In this document: one piece after another, positions 42,810 to 51,834 of the stretch
Layout: the number at the start of each line of letters is the position of its first letter
How positions within the stretch are numbered: the stretch's first letter is position 1
Origin: Halomonas sp. Bachu 37
GTDB lineage: Bacteria > Pseudomonadota > Gammaproteobacteria > Pseudomonadales > Halomonadaceae
Length of the DNA: 64,000 bases
Reading direction: 5' to 3'
Assembly (NCBI RefSeq): GCF_039691755.1
Contig: NZ_CP137552.1
Span: forward strand, 2,666,001 to 2,730,000
Made by a program: the position numbers and the translations under genes
Notes under the pieces: model-generated
The model's database searches: none
Told to the model about the DNA's origin: nothing
What the model saw: the letters and a program-made list of their open reading frames with translations, nothing else

Positions 42810-42840
42810 CGCCCCCGCGCCGGGAACGGCAGCGGGGGCG
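42810..42840. terminator. Hairpin between convergent ppk1 and metE
   Basis: Nine-base arms CGCCCCCGC and GCGGGGGCG with an inner GCCG-GGAA-CGGC stem capped by a GNRA-type tetraloop. Very stable, but without a T run on either strand; may act as a 3' stabiliser or a Rho-assisted terminator. Confidence 0.6.
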
Positions 42841-42862
42841 AAAGGTTAGGCCAAGGGTTGTC

Positions 42863-45160
42863 TTAGCCGTGGCGGCGGCGCAGCACTTCAGCGGCTTGTA
42901 CCATATTGGCCAGCGCCGGCTCGACCTCGGCCCAGCCGCGGGTCTTGAGCCCACAATCGGGGTTGACCCATAGGCGCTCGGCGGGAATCTTTTCCAACGC
43001 CTTCTCCATCAACTGCACCATCCATTCGACATCGGGAATGTTGGGGGTATGGATATCGTAGACACCCGGCCCGATCTCGTTGGGGTAGGCGAAGTCCTGA
43101 AAGGCGTCCAGCAGTTCCATGTCCGACCGTGACGTCTCGATGGTGATGACATCGGCATCCAGGGCGGCAATGGCGGCGATGATGTCGTTGAATTCCGAGT
43201 AGCACATGTGGGTGTGGATCTGAGTTTCGTCCCGCACGCCCGCCGCACTCAACTTGAAGCAATCCACGGCCCAATCCAGGTAGTCTTGCCATTGGCCCTG
43301 GCGCAGCGGCAAACCCTCGCGCAGGGCCGGCTCGTCGATCTGGATCACGCCGATTCCCGCCGCTTCCAGGCTATTCACTTCATCGCGCAGGGTCAGGGCG
43401 ATCTGGCGGCAGGTGGTGGCACGGGACTGGTCATCGCGCACGAACGACCACTGTAGAATGGTCACCGGCCCCGTGAGCATGCCTTTCATCGGCTTGTCAG
43501 TCAGGCTCTGGGCGTATTCGCTCCAGCGCACCGTCATCGGCTGGGGCCGGGTAACATCTCCGTAGATGATCGGCGGCTTGACGCAGCGCGAGCCGTAACT
43601 CTGCACCCAGCCGAACCTGGTGAAGGCAAAGCCATCGAGTTGCTCGCCAAAGTACTCGACCATGTCGTTACGTTCCGCCTCACCGTGTACCGGTACATCC
43701 AGGCCCAGGGCGTCCTGGCGCTCGATGGTGTAGGCGATCTCCTCGCGCATGCGCGCCTCGTAAGCTTCGCGGCTCAACTCGCCGGCCTTGTAGGCGCGGC
43801 GGGCGGCGCGGATATCCTGGGTCTGGGGAAACGACCCGATGGTAGTGGTGGGAAACAACGGCAAGGCCAGCTTGCGCCGTTGAGCCACGGCCCGCTCGGC
43901 ATAGACGCTGCGGCGCTCGCTGTCACCGGGCTGGATCGCCGCCAGGCGCTCCTTCACCGCCTGGCGATGGGTGCGCGCCGAGTCGCGTCGGGCGTCCAGG
44001 GCGCGAGTCGCGGCGGCCAGACGCGCTTCATCCTCGGCGGTCGGCCGGTTATCCAACAAGCGCGACAGACTGACCACTTCATCCAGCTTCTGGCGAGCGA
44101 AAGCCAGCCACTGAGTCAGCTCGCTATCGAGCTCGGTTTCAGCGTCCAGATCCACCGGCACATGCAATAGCGAACAACTCGGTGCCAGCCACAGACGACT
44201 GCCCAGGCGCACTCGCACCGGCAGAAGGCGTTCGCGCAACGCGGCCAGGTCGGCACGCCAGATGTTGCGTCCATCCACCGCGCCCACCGAGAGCACTTGA
44301 TGCGGGCCGAGGCGGTCGATGACATGATCCAGCTGCTCGGGGGCGCGTACGGCATCCACGTGCAGACCGGCCACGGGCAGGCGCGTCGCCAGTGATAAAT
44401 TGTCTCCCAAGGCGCCGAAATAGGTCGCCACCATCAGTTTCAGCGGCGCGGCCTGGAGACGATGATAGGCACGCTCATAGGCTTGTTGCCACGCCAAAGG
44501 TAGATCCTGTACCAGTGCAGGCTCGTCCAGCTGCACCCACTCGACTCCCTGGCCCGCCAGACGCGTAAGTATTTCACAGTAGACGTCCAGCACGCCTTCG
44601 AGCAGGCTCAGGCGCTCGAAGGCCTGACCCTTCTCCTTGCCCAGCCACAGCCAGGTGAGCGGCCCGGTCAAGGTAACCTTGACGTTGTAACCCAGCTGTT
44701 GTGCTTCTGCCACTTCATCGAACAGGCGCTGCGTGGCCAGCTGAAAGCGCTGCCCCTGGTGCAGTTCCGGCACCAGGTAGTGATAGTTGGTGTCGAAATA
44801 CTTGGTCATCTCGCACGCCGCCGCCGGCGTGCCGCTTGGGGCCCGCCCGCGGGCCATGCGGAAGGTCGTGTCGAGGTCGATATCGCCTTGGGCCACTTCC
44901 GAGTCCGCCGCGAAGCGCTGGGGCACGGCGCCCAGCAGCGTGGAAACGTTGAGCACCTGATCGTAGAAAGCGAAGTCGCCCACCGTGACCCAGTCCAGGC
45001 CCGCGCTATGCTGCGCCTGCCAATGGCGACTGCGCAGCTCTCGGGCGCTGGCTTCGAGCGACTCGCGATCCATCTCGCCTTTCCAGTAGGCTTCCGTGGC
45101 TTTTTTCAATTCGCGCTGCGCGCCGATGCGGGGATAACCCAGAATATGAGAAACTGTCAT
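42863..45160 (-). CDS. metE: Cobalamin-independent methionine synthase MetE
   Basis: 765-aa homocysteine methyltransferase using methyltetrahydrofolate polyglutamate. Start ATG 45160 ([29 protein letters not shown]). Two TIM-barrel halves; zinc ligands sit in [11 protein letters not shown] (His, Cys), [11 protein letters not shown] (Glu) and [11 protein letters not shown] (Cys). [27 protein letters not shown] marks the second half. Divergent from metR with a 100-bp gap, implying activation by MetR with homocysteine. Confidence 0.98.
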   Translation of the reverse strand: MTVSHILGYPRIGAQRELKKATEAYWKGEMDRESLEASARELRSRHWQAQHSAGLDWVTVGDFAFYDQVLNVSTLLGAVPQRFAADSEVAQGDIDLDTTFRMARGRAPSGTPAAACEMTKYFDTNYHYLVPELHQGQRFQLATQRLFDEVAEAQQLGYNVKVTLTGPLTWLWLGKEKGQAFERLSLLEGVLDVYCEILTRLAGQGVEWVQLDEPALVQDLPLAWQQAYERAYHRLQAAPLKLMVATYFGALGDNLSLATRLPVAGLHVDAVRAPEQLDHVIDRLGPHQVLSVGAVDGRNIWRADLAALRERLLPVRVRLGSRLWLAPSCSLLHVPVDLDAETELDSELTQWLAFARQKLDEVVSLSRLLDNRPTAEDEARLAAATRALDARRDSARTHRQAVKERLAAIQPGDSERRSVYAERAVAQRRKLALPLFPTTTIGSFPQTQDIRAARRAYKAGELSREAYEARMREEIAYTIERQDALGLDVPVHGEAERNDMVEYFGEQLDGFAFTRFGWVQSYGSRCVKPPIIYGDVTRPQPMTVRWSEYAQSLTDKPMKGMLTGPVTILQWSFVRDDQSRATTCRQIALTLRDEVNSLEAAGIGVIQIDEPALREGLPLRQGQWQDYLDWAVDCFKLSAAGVRDETQIHTHMCYSEFNDIIAAIAALDADVITIETSRSDMELLDAFQDFAYPNEIGPGVYDIHTPNIPDVEWMVQLMEKALEKIPAERLWVNPDCGLKTRGWAEVEPALANMVQAAEVLRRRHG

Positions 45161-45260
45161 GATGAAACCTGCCAACGTGAATGATTCGGCACAGTCTGGC
45201 GCCAGGCTAAAATTGAATCAAACTAAAGATTTTAATGATCATCATGAATGAAACTCAGCC

Positions 45261-46175
45261 ATGCTAGAGCTACGTCATTTGCGCACTTTGGTCGCCTTGC
45301 GCGATACCGGTTCGCTGGTGGAAGCCGCCGAGCGCGTCCACCTGACCCAATCGGCCCTTTCCCACCAGCTCAAGGATCTCGAGGCGCGGCTGGGTAGCGC
45401 CCTGTTCATCCGCAAGTCTCGCCCGGTGGAGTTCACCCGCGCCGGGCTGCGCCTGCTGGCTTTGAGCGAGCAGATACTGCCCCAAGTACGGGTTGCCGAG
45501 CGTGATCTGGCGCGCCTGGCGGGAACCGAACAGGGCAGGCTGCACATGGCCATCGAGTGCCATAGCTGTTTTCAGTGGTTGATGCCGACGGTGGATCATT
45601 TCCGCGACCACTGGCCGGAAGTGGAGATCGATATCCCCAGCGGTCATCACTTCGATCCCCTGCCCGCCCTGGCGCGTGAGCAGCTCGACCTGGTGATCAC
45701 CGCCGATCCCCAGCCGCTGTCCGGGGTGCACTACGAGCCGCTGTTTCGCTACGAGGGGCTTCTTGCGGTGGCCAGGCAGCACCCCCTGACGGGAAAGCCT
45801 TTCGTTTCGGCACAAGATATCCGCGAGGAAACCCTGATCACTTATCCGGTGGAACAGTCGCGCCTGGATATCTTCACCCAGTTTCTGGATCCGGCGGGCA
45901 TCCGGCCCAAGGAGATTCGTACCGCCGAGCTGACTATCATGATGATGCAGTTGGTGGCCAGTGGTCGTGGCGTCTGCGCCCTACCCAACTGGGCCTTGAC
46001 CGAATACCTGGAGCGCAACTACGTCACTGCCGTGCGCCTGGGTCCGGAGGGCGTGTGGGGAACGCTTTACGCCGCCTTGCGCGAGGAGACCCGCGAAGCG
46101 CCATGGATGGAGGATTTTCTGCGTACCGCTCGGGAAACGTCGTTTGCTGTACTGGCGGGTATCAAGCCGGCTTAA
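45261..46175 (+). CDS. metR: LysR-type regulator MetR
   Basis: 304-aa LysR protein: N-terminal helix-turn-helix LVEAAERVHLTQSALSHQLKDLEARLGSALF (residues 18-48), then a periplasmic-binding-like effector domain. MetR of enterics binds homocysteine and activates metE; the divergent placement opposite metE supports the same call. The 100-bp intergenic region is AT-rich and has the palindrome TTGAATCAA (45213-45221) and ATGATCAT, but I found no exact TGAA-N5-TTCA site. Confidence 0.92.
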   Translation: MLELRHLRTLVALRDTGSLVEAAERVHLTQSALSHQLKDLEARLGSALFIRKSRPVEFTRAGLRLLALSEQILPQVRVAERDLARLAGTEQGRLHMAIECHSCFQWLMPTVDHFRDHWPEVEIDIPSGHHFDPLPALAREQLDLVITADPQPLSGVHYEPLFRYEGLLAVARQHPLTGKPFVSAQDIREETLITYPVEQSRLDIFTQFLDPAGIRPKEIRTAELTIMMMQLVASGRGVCALPNWALTEYLERNYVTAVRLGPEGVWGTLYAALREETREAPWMEDFLRTARETSFAVLAGIKPA

Positions 46176-46197
46176 AACGCGCCGTCTGCCGAGGCGC

Positions 46198-47793
46198 CTA
46201 GGTGCGCCGGGGGATCAACAGGGTAAAGCGCGCGCCATGTAGTTTGGGGCTTTCATCGACGGTCACGCTGCCTCGATGCCAGGCCATGATCTTTTGCACG
46301 ATGGAAAGCCCCAGACCATAGCCACCGGAACTGCGCGCCCGACTATCGTCCAGGCGGGTAAAGGGTTTGAAGACTTCGGCGCGCGCCTCGCGGGGGATAC
46401 CCGCCCCGTCGTCCTCGACGTCGATACGCACCAGATGTGGCTCGTCGCATAGCCGGATCACCACCTTGGTTTCGGCATAGCGGCAGGCATTGCTGACCAG
46501 GTTCTGCAGAGCGCGTTGGAGATAACGGGGCTCCGCGTTGAGCTCGACATCTTCGCCCGGCTCCAGGGAGAGCTCTAGGTGCTTGTGCAGAGGCGAGAGG
46601 GTTTCGATGACACGCTGGGCCATGGCACGACAGTCCACCAATGCGGTTTCCATTTCCATGCCGTTGATGGTTTCGCTGCCCAGGCGAGCATAGGTGAGGA
46701 TTTCATCCACCAGATCGTCCAGCTCGGCGATATCGCTGTCGATGCCTTGAAGCTGGCGGCGTATCGCCGGCTCTTCGGTCATATCCTCAACCATCTGCAC
46801 CGCAAAGCGAATACGCGCCACCGGCGTGCGCAGCTCGTGGGAGACGGCGCGAATCATCTCCTGCTGCCCGCGCAGCAATGACTGGACCTGATTGGCCATG
46901 CCGTTGAAGGCCATGCCCAGGCGGCCGAGGAAATCGCCGCTCTCCACCTTGACCCGGGTTTCCAGGCGGCCACTGGCAATGCGCGTGGCGGCCAGTTCCA
47001 GACGCGCCATGCGCGACTCGATACTGCGCATGATGAGATAGATGATCAGCGCCAGCACGACCACCAGGCCGATCAAGAGGGGTAGATGCAAGCTGCTCGG
47101 CAGAGCGTCACCGCGCACCACGGGGCCCGCATGCAACCACTGCTCCTCTCCCGGGAGTCGATACACCATGGCGACCGAAAGCCTATCCGCCTGCAGGCGG
47201 ATCACCACTTCACCCTGTTCCAGCAGATCACGCTGGGAGCCGCTCAAGTTCTCCGGAGGCTCGTCCAGCAGGCGCAAGGGCCAACCATTGGTGGATAGCT
47301 GTTGCAGCCGGGTTTCACGCTGTTCACCCGCGACGGCGCCAAGCCACTCTCCCGCCAAGCGCACACTGCCTTGCCACTGGCGCTCGCTCCACTCCGGTAG
47401 TATGGCTTCGAGCAGCCAGTTCTGTCCGGGCAGGCGCTGCTGCAGGCGCCACGGTTCACCTTCATACCCCGCCACCAGCGCCTTGCCTCGCTCGAGACGC
47501 GCCCGCGCGAAATAGCCCAGCGAGGCGTTCTCCAGGGAGCGCAGAGTCAGTTGCATATCGAGAATGTGGGCATAACGAGGTAAAACGGCTTCGCGACGAG
47601 CCGGAGAAAGCGGCGCCAGGGCGTGGGTAAGAAACCCCATGGGCAAGGCCACCAGCTGCTCCCGATAATGCTCCTGGCGAACTTGTTCGAGAAGGGCGCG
47701 TCCCGCCACCGCCATGCTGAACACCAGCAAGAGTGCCAGTGCCAACAGCAGGTAAAAACGCATAAAGGTGCCATGGGACAGCACACGCCACAT
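46198..47793 (-). CDS. RstB-like sensor histidine kinase
   Basis: 531-aa membrane kinase. Membrane spans around residues 13-31 and 237-256 frame a ~205-residue periplasmic sensor region of no recognised fold. Then HAMP (257-308), HisKA with phospho-acceptor His319 in AVSHELRTPVARIRFAVQM, and HATPase_c with N box NLVSNACRYAE, G1 DVEDDGAGIPR and G2 GGYGLGLSIV. Layout resembles RstB. Start 47793; Met11 (47763) is an alternative. Downstream of its response regulator with a 42-bp gap. Confidence 0.88.
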   Translation of the reverse strand: MWRVLSHGTFMRFYLLLALALLLVFSMAVAGRALLEQVRQEHYREQLVALPMGFLTHALAPLSPARREAVLPRYAHILDMQLTLRSLENASLGYFARARLERGKALVAGYEGEPWRLQQRLPGQNWLLEAILPEWSERQWQGSVRLAGEWLGAVAGEQRETRLQQLSTNGWPLRLLDEPPENLSGSQRDLLEQGEVVIRLQADRLSVAMVYRLPGEEQWLHAGPVVRGDALPSSLHLPLLIGLVVVLALIIYLIMRSIESRMARLELAATRIASGRLETRVKVESGDFLGRLGMAFNGMANQVQSLLRGQQEMIRAVSHELRTPVARIRFAVQMVEDMTEEPAIRRQLQGIDSDIAELDDLVDEILTYARLGSETINGMEMETALVDCRAMAQRVIETLSPLHKHLELSLEPGEDVELNAEPRYLQRALQNLVSNACRYAETKVVIRLCDEPHLVRIDVEDDGAGIPREARAEVFKPFTRLDDSRARSSGGYGLGLSIVQKIMAWHRGSVTVDESPKLHGARFTLLIPRRT

Positions 47794-47835
47794 CGTTCAA
47801 CTATCCTTATTCATCAACTGTTTTCTTCGACTTTA

Positions 47836-48594
47836 TCAGCTGTCCTTGACGAACAGATAGCCTTTGCTGCGCACCGTCTTGATGCGATGGGGCTGGTTGG
47901 GATCGTCGCCCACCTTGGGACGGATACGCGAGACGCGAACGTCGATCGAACGATCCTGGCCGTCATACTTGATCCCCCGCAGTTCGCTGAAGATCTCTTC
48001 CCGAGTGAGGACACGTCCGGCATTGCTGGCCAACAGCCACAGCAGGTCGAACTCGGCGCTGGTCAGGTCGATCCGTTCACCCGACAGCCAGGCTTCGCGT
48101 GTGGCATTGTCGATCTCGAGATTCTCGAAGCTCAAGCGCATCTCGCCGCCGGGGCCGGGACCTTCGGCCCGGCGCAGCAAGGCCCGCATGCGCGCCAGGA
48201 GAACACGCGGCTGTACCGGCTTGGGCACGTAGTCATCCGCGCCCATTTCCAGCCCCAGCACCTGGTCGAGATCATCGGTGCGCGCCGTCAGCATCATGAT
48301 GGGGCCGGCATAATTGGGCCGCACCCGACGGCAGATCGCCAAGCCATCCTCGCCCGGCAACATCAAGTCGAGAATGACCAGATCCGGCTGCAACGTCAGC
48401 ACCCGTTCCACGCCCTTGGCGCCATCGGCCTCCAGTGTCACCTGGAAGCCATTGGCCTCGAGGTAATCACGGGTCAGCTCAGCCAGGCGCCGATCATCTT
48501 CAATGATCAAGATATGATCTTGATCGGCATGCTCCGGGACTCCCGACTCCTGGGGTCCAAGCGCCTGAAATTGTTCTTCCAAGTGATCTCCCAT
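47836..48594 (-). CDS. RstA-like OmpR-family response regulator
   Basis: 252-aa regulator. A 26-residue N-terminal addition precedes the receiver (ILIIEDDRRLAEL), phospho-acceptor Asp76 in LVILDLMLPGEDG, and Lys125 in DDYVPKPVQPR. The C-terminal winged helix (about 155-250) shows LTSAEFDLLWLLASNAGRVLTREEI and SIDVRVSRIRPKVGDD, typical of OmpR/PhoB. First gene of the pair with the kinase. Signal unknown. Confidence 0.9.
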   Translation of the reverse strand: MGDHLEEQFQALGPQESGVPEHADQDHILIIEDDRRLAELTRDYLEANGFQVTLEADGAKGVERVLTLQPDLVILDLMLPGEDGLAICRRVRPNYAGPIMMLTARTDDLDQVLGLEMGADDYVPKPVQPRVLLARMRALLRRAEGPGPGGEMRLSFENLEIDNATREAWLSGERIDLTSAEFDLLWLLASNAGRVLTREEIFSELRGIKYDGQDRSIDVRVSRIRPKVGDDPNQPHRIKTVRSKGYLFVKDS

Positions 48595-48858
48595 CCGTTC
48601 TCTTCACTCCACTGAGCCAATTCGTGATACTCGCCGCCTGTCCTGCGCGACTCGGCAAATAACCTTTTCCATAAGCCCGACACAACAGGGGCTGGTGTCG
48701 TGAGTGCTTATGAAAATCGATGTCCTGGTAAACCGGTACTGATGCCCATTACTGTAACAAGGATACCTTAAAATGACGGTATCGCCTGCCTCTGTCGAGG
48801 TGGCATCTCATTTCTTTCGCTAGCATTCTGGAAATAGTTTAACCATTGCTGATATTTG

Positions 48859-48875
48859 CTGAAAGTTACTTTCAG
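48859..48875. promoter_or_regulatory. Operator-like perfect inverted repeat
   Basis: CTGAAAGT-T-ACTTTCAG: two 8-bp perfect arms with a single central base, 228 bp before the 39-aa gene and 265 bp before the response-regulator start on the other strand. Shape suits a dimeric regulator; the binder is unknown. Confidence 0.4.
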
Positions 48876-48987
48876 TTGCGACTTCCATGCTGGCGTAAAT
48901 TTGCGACAGTTGAAGCCTTACAATGTTCCACTGCCTCACTGGGAATTGAGCCTTCTGCCGACAATAGGGCGCGGCGCTTGGCTGGGT

Positions 48988-49016
48988 TTGATTGTTGTAC
49001 GTGTCAGCACTACTTT
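48988..49016 (+). promoter_or_regulatory. Candidate promoter for the 39-aa gene
   Basis: TTGATT (48988-48993), 17-bp spacer, TACTTT (49011-49016). Moderate match; leader of about 64 nt to ATG 49087. Confidence 0.35.
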
Positions 49017-49086
49017 AAGGTACGTACTGTCGACACCATCTTTGGCCATGGTCTTTGGTCACAGTCTCTGACAAGAGGAGAGTCTC

Positions 49087-49206
49087 ATGTCCGACCACAA
49101 CGGCAAAAGTGTCATCAAGCGCGTTTATGTGCCCACTCACGTGCGGGATCTATCCAACGGGGAGAAAGTCATCGTTCCTGGTCATTATCGGCCACCCGAG
49201 AAATGA
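49087..49206 (+). CDS. Small basic protein, 39 aa, unknown function
   Basis: 39-codon frame opening at ATG 49087 with a strong GAGGAGAG ribosome site seven bases upstream. The peptide begins MSDHNGKSVIKRVYVP and ends VIVPGHYRPPEK; it has two VP turns, a THVRDLSNGEK middle, no cysteines and no membrane segment, and looks like a small beta-rich domain. A clean hairpin terminator follows 76 bp later, so a monocistronic unit with promoter, ribosome site and terminator is visible. I do not recognise the family. Supporting and opposing evidence are both limited by the short length. Confidence 0.6.
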   Translation: MSDHNGKSVIKRVYVPTHVRDLSNGEKVIVPGHYRPPEK

Positions 49207-49281
49207 CTCGCCGGGGCGCACGCATCGTCCAGGCTGGCTGTTGCAAGCGGATATCACTTCCTGAGGATGATAGCTGATGAA

Positions 49282-49307
49282 GAAGGCAAGCCCATTGGCT
49301 TGCCTTC
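49282..49307. terminator. Terminator between the 39-aa gene and the PLDc_N gene
   Basis: Perfect 11-bp arms GAAGGCAAGCC / GGCTTGCCTTC with a CATT loop. Short T-containing tails on both strands (TTGCTTG; TTCATC). Lies between convergent small genes. Confidence 0.72.
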
Positions 49308-49356
49308 TTGCTTGTTGCGCGTTTCTACTGGTTGGTGCGCTAGATTGGTCGATGCG

Positions 49357-49536
49357 CTAGCCCTTGGGGCCCAGCAGGAACCATACGATCAACCCGATAA
49401 GAGGGAAAAGCAGCAATGCCAGAATCCACAGTAACTTGGCGACACCGCCAGCCGAGCTCTTGGCTACCTTGATGATGGCCCAGACGACGATTACCAGCCA
49501 GATCAAGCCTAATAAACCACCTACTTCAATGCCCAT
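49357..49536 (-). CDS. Small two-span membrane protein, PLDc_N-like
   Basis: 59-aa protein from ATG 49536 with AAGGAG six bases upstream. Two hydrophobic helices (about 4-23, GGLLGLIWLVIVVWAIIKV, and 33-54, AKLLWILALLLFPLIGLIVW) separated by a short polar hinge, ending FLLGPKG. The pattern W-I-LALL-FP-IG-I-WFLLGPKG matches the phospholipase D-nuclease N-terminal (PLDc_N) domain found at the head of cardiolipin synthases and as stand-alone small proteins. No PLD catalytic HKD motif follows. Function unknown. Confidence 0.83.
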   Translation of the reverse strand: MGIEVGGLLGLIWLVIVVWAIIKVAKSSAGGVAKLLWILALLLFPLIGLIVWFLLGPKG

Positions 49537-49597
49537 GGCAACTCCTTAGCGTGTTGGCATTCATGTAGTTTCAGCTAAGCACACCGTGGCGCACGTC

Positions 49598-50125
49598 TCA
49601 AGGCAAAGCAGTGGCTTCGGGAATACGCAACTGCATTTTTCCTTCCGCGATCTCGATGGCGAAATGATTCAGAAAGCTCATACCCAGCAACACCGTATCC
49701 CCCTCCATCGCCGGGCTGATGGACCCTTGAACCTGCTCCACCCGCATGCCGCCCAGCGCCACTTCCTCCAGTTGGGTCAGGGTGCCTTCGACACGGCCAT
49801 TGGCGGTGTTGAACCAGGCGTTGCGCCCGGGCTCAAGGTCCAGGCGATCCGCCAACTCGCCGGGCACCGCGACATAGGTGGCTCCGGTATCCAGCAGGAA
49901 GGTAACGGGCTCGCCATTGATGTAGCCCGGTGCCTCGAAATGCCCCGACCGATTGCGCTTCAGCGTCACCGGCTCTCCGTCGGGTACCGCACTGATCAAC
50001 TGCGCGTTGGGCCGAAACAACTCCTCCCACCCACCGTGCAGCCACCAGGTGCCGATCGCCATCAACAGTACCCAGAAAAGCAGCATCATGCCCAGACCAC
50101 TGCGTCGCGTTCCGTGCTTAGCCAT
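49598..50125 (-). CDS. Membrane-anchored retropepsin-like aspartic protease
   Basis: 175-aa protein: one N-terminal membrane span (about 11-29), a short linker, then a retroviral-pepsin-like domain with catalytic Asp79 in FLLDTGATYVAVP and the flap-side motif LLGMSFLNHFAIEI. Single-domain bacterial retropepsins of this type form homodimers; the active side faces the periplasm if the N terminus is cytosolic. Substrate unknown. The MFS gene upstream ends 46 bp before its start, so they may be cotranscribed. Confidence 0.88.
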   Translation of the reverse strand: MAKHGTRRSGLGMMLLFWVLLMAIGTWWLHGGWEELFRPNAQLISAVPDGEPVTLKRNRSGHFEAPGYINGEPVTFLLDTGATYVAVPGELADRLDLEPGRNAWFNTANGRVEGTLTQLEEVALGGMRVEQVQGSISPAMEGDTVLLGMSFLNHFAIEIAEGKMQLRIPEATALP

Positions 50126-50171
50126 GCGTCACCTCGATTGATCGCTTGCTCCTGCTCGGTGAGTGGGTGCT

Positions 50172-51566
50172 TCAGTGCGGTTCCCATTGCTTTGCCGCCA
50201 GGCAGCCCCGTGCTTGATTCACCCGCATGCAAATCACCATCGCCGTGATGAACAGGGCCGCACATAACAGAATAGACGCTTGTAGCCCCACCAGCGTCTG
50301 TAAAACTCCCAGCAGGACGATACCAAAAACCCCAGCCAGCTTGTTGGCCAAGCCCCAGAAGCCGAAGAACTCGGCGGATTTTTCCAGCGGCGAGAACAAC
50401 CCCACCAGCGCACGGCTCGCCGATTGGCTGGACCCCAGGCTCAGTCCCGCCAAACAGCCCACCACCAGGAAAACATGCTGGGCCTGCAGATGAGTCGCCA
50501 GCAGACGGTTGAGCCAGGCCGTCAGCTCTGGGGTCGCCCAGATCGCCAGGATTGCGGCGACCCACAACGCCAATGTCAGCTGGTAGGTCTTCTTCGCTCC
50601 CCAGCGGTCCTGTATCCACCCGAACCCCAGCGCGCCCGCCGCCGCCGTGAGCTGGACGATGATGAACATGATATTGCGTACGCTCTCGTCCCAGTTGATC
50701 ACCTGGGCTCCATAAATGAAGGCGAAGGCGATAATGATGTACACCCCCGCCATGGAGAAAAGCAGCGAGACCAGAAACGTGGTGAGATCCTTGAAATAGC
50801 GCAGCTCGTGCAGGGTGGTACGGATACGCGCCTGGGCGATGGCACGATAGGAACGGCCCGGCGGTTGTGCCAGGCCCCGCTCCTTGAGCCATAGAAAAGT
50901 GGGAATGGCCGCGATCAGAAAGAATCCCGCCGCGAAAGGCCCGACCCAGCGTATACGTTCGAAATTGTCCGCCGTGGCTTCACCCAGTGCTATCAGCGTG
51001 AAACCAGCGGCAAAGAGCCCGCCAATATAGCCCAACGCCCAACCGAAGCCGGAAATCTTGCCCAGCGACTCCGGCGGTCCCAGTTCCGGCAGGAAAGCAG
51101 CAATGAACGACTCGCCCATGGAGTAGGCATAGTTCGACACCACGATCAGCACCATCCCCACCACGACATATCCCGGGGTCACGAAGTACAGCATGGCCGT
51201 GGCGGCGACGGTCGCCAGGTAACTGATCAGTAGAAAGCGCTTCTTCTCGGCGCGATAATCCATTACCGCGCCACACAGCGGCGCCGTCACCACTACCAGC
51301 AGATAGCTGAGCGCCAGGGCCAGGCTCCACAGGAAATTGGCCCAACGATAGCTGTCGCCGCGCTCGCCGACGATCACGGTGGTGAACAACTCACCAAAGA
51401 CCACGGTGATGATCAGCAGGGTATAGGCCTGGTTGGCGAAATCGAACATCGCCCAACCGAAGATTTCGCGGCGCGAGGCGTGCTGCCGCGGCGAGGAAGA
51501 TAACGGGAAGCGCACGGGCGATAGTCTCTGAGATGGTCTTCGGGATGGTCTTGGGGATAGTCTCAT
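50172..51566 (-). CDS. UMF1-type MFS permease
   Basis: 464-aa transporter with about twelve spans, of the unknown-major-facilitator (UMF1/Atg22-like) group: REIFGWAMFDFANQAYTLLIITVVFGELF at the start, FGWALGYIGGLFAAGFTL, and SSQSASRALVGLFSPLEKSAEFFGFWGLANKLAG, the latter highly typical. The first ~16 residues are encoded by a 12-bp tandem repeat (RLSP/RPSR units) and no ribosome site precedes ATG 51566, so the true start may lie inside, near residue 18 (GTG) or later. Substrate unknown; amino-acid efflux has been suggested for relatives. Confidence 0.85.
   Translation of the reverse strand: MRLSPRPSRRPSQRLSPVRFPLSSSPRQHASRREIFGWAMFDFANQAYTLLIITVVFGELFTTVIVGERGDSYRWANFLWSLALALSYLLVVVTAPLCGAVMDYRAEKKRFLLISYLATVAATAMLYFVTPGYVVVGMVLIVVSNYAYSMGESFIAAFLPELGPPESLGKISGFGWALGYIGGLFAAGFTLIALGEATADNFERIRWVGPFAAGFFLIAAIPTFLWLKERGLAQPPGRSYRAIAQARIRTTLHELRYFKDLTTFLVSLLFSMAGVYIIIAFAFIYGAQVINWDESVRNIMFIIVQLTAAAGALGFGWIQDRWGAKKTYQLTLALWVAAILAIWATPELTAWLNRLLATHLQAQHVFLVVGCLAGLSLGSSQSASRALVGLFSPLEKSAEFFGFWGLANKLAGVFGIVLLGVLQTLVGLQASILLCAALFITAMVICMRVNQARGCLAAKQWEPH
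51516..51563 (-). repeat. Four 12-bp tandem copies at the UMF1 gene start
   Basis: Units 51516-51527, 51528-51539, 51540-51551 and 51552-51563 share the plus-strand pattern GGATRGTCT with variable first bases. In the MFS frame they spell RLSP, RPSR, RPSQ, RLSP. Confidence 0.92.
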
Positions 51567-51623
51567 AAAAGGACAAACCCGAAGCCTAGCATAGCTCCGG
51601 GTCGACTCTCGTCATGGTTACCG

Positions 51624-51770
51624 CTACAGAAGCCAATGGGCAATCACCGCAGCAGTCCCCACCAGCAGCGACGTGACCACAGCAATATCGACGATCCGGT
51701 CCAGCCAGCGGTCGAACTCCGCATTGCGAGGGCGGCGTCGCGTGGCGCCGTGGCGCCCTTGTCGGGCCAT
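51624..51770 (-). CDS. Small single-span membrane protein, 48 aa, downstream of BCCT gene
   Basis: 48-codon frame from ATG 51770. A very basic head (MARQGRHGATRRRPRNAEF) and DRWLDRIVDI lead into one hydrophobic helix, residues 29-48 (VVTSLLVGTAAVIAHWLL). The head fits the positive-inside rule with the N terminus in the cytosol. Its own ribosome site is weak, but a 19-codon leader frame with a strong site ends three bases before it, suggesting translational coupling. Not recognised; could be a small partner of the BCCT carrier upstream, by position only. Confidence 0.5.
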   Translation of the reverse strand: MARQGRHGATRRRPRNAEFDRWLDRIVDIAVVTSLLVGTAAVIAHWLL

Positions 51771-51773
51771 GGT

Positions 51774-51833
51774 TCAACAGGCCCCGTCACAGCGCGGGAA
51801 CCCGGCCGCCCGTGTTGCGTTTTTTCGCTGCAT
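51774..51833 (-). CDS. Possible 19-codon leader peptide after the BCCT gene
   Basis: Opens at ATG 51833, one base after the BCCT stop, with GGGAGG eight to nine bases upstream inside the BCCT 3' end. It spells MQRKNATRAAGFPRCDGAC, then TGA, then ACC and the ATG of the 48-aa frame, in the same phase. Either a coupling leader or the remnant of a longer N terminus broken by TGA. Confidence 0.35.
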   Translation of the reverse strand: MQRKNATRAAGFPRCDGAC

Positions 51834-51834
51834 G

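Larger units (their letters stand above)
48595..49086. other. 492-bp intergenic region with palindrome and candidate promoter
   Basis: Lower GC than the neighbours. It holds the perfect palindrome described at 48859, a CGACAC / GTGTCG pair near 48678-48700, and a candidate promoter at 48988. Several short open frames cross it but none has a ribosome site or family resemblance. It should contain the minus-strand promoter of the two-component operon. Confidence 0.55.

Noticed and set aside
45161..45260. MetR operator in the metE-metR gap
   Set aside because: No TGAA-N5-TTCA sequence could be found by eye, only AT-rich partial dyads, so no site is called.
48846..49277. Overlapping plus-strand frames of 143 and 71 codons around the 39-aa gene
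   Set aside because: Cys/Arg-rich, no ribosome sites, and in conflict with the better-supported small gene and promoter elements.
51624..51833. Selenocysteine at the TGA between leader and 48-aa frame
   Set aside because: No SECIS-like hairpin directly after TGA and no selenoprotein family resemblance; coupling or decay is simpler.
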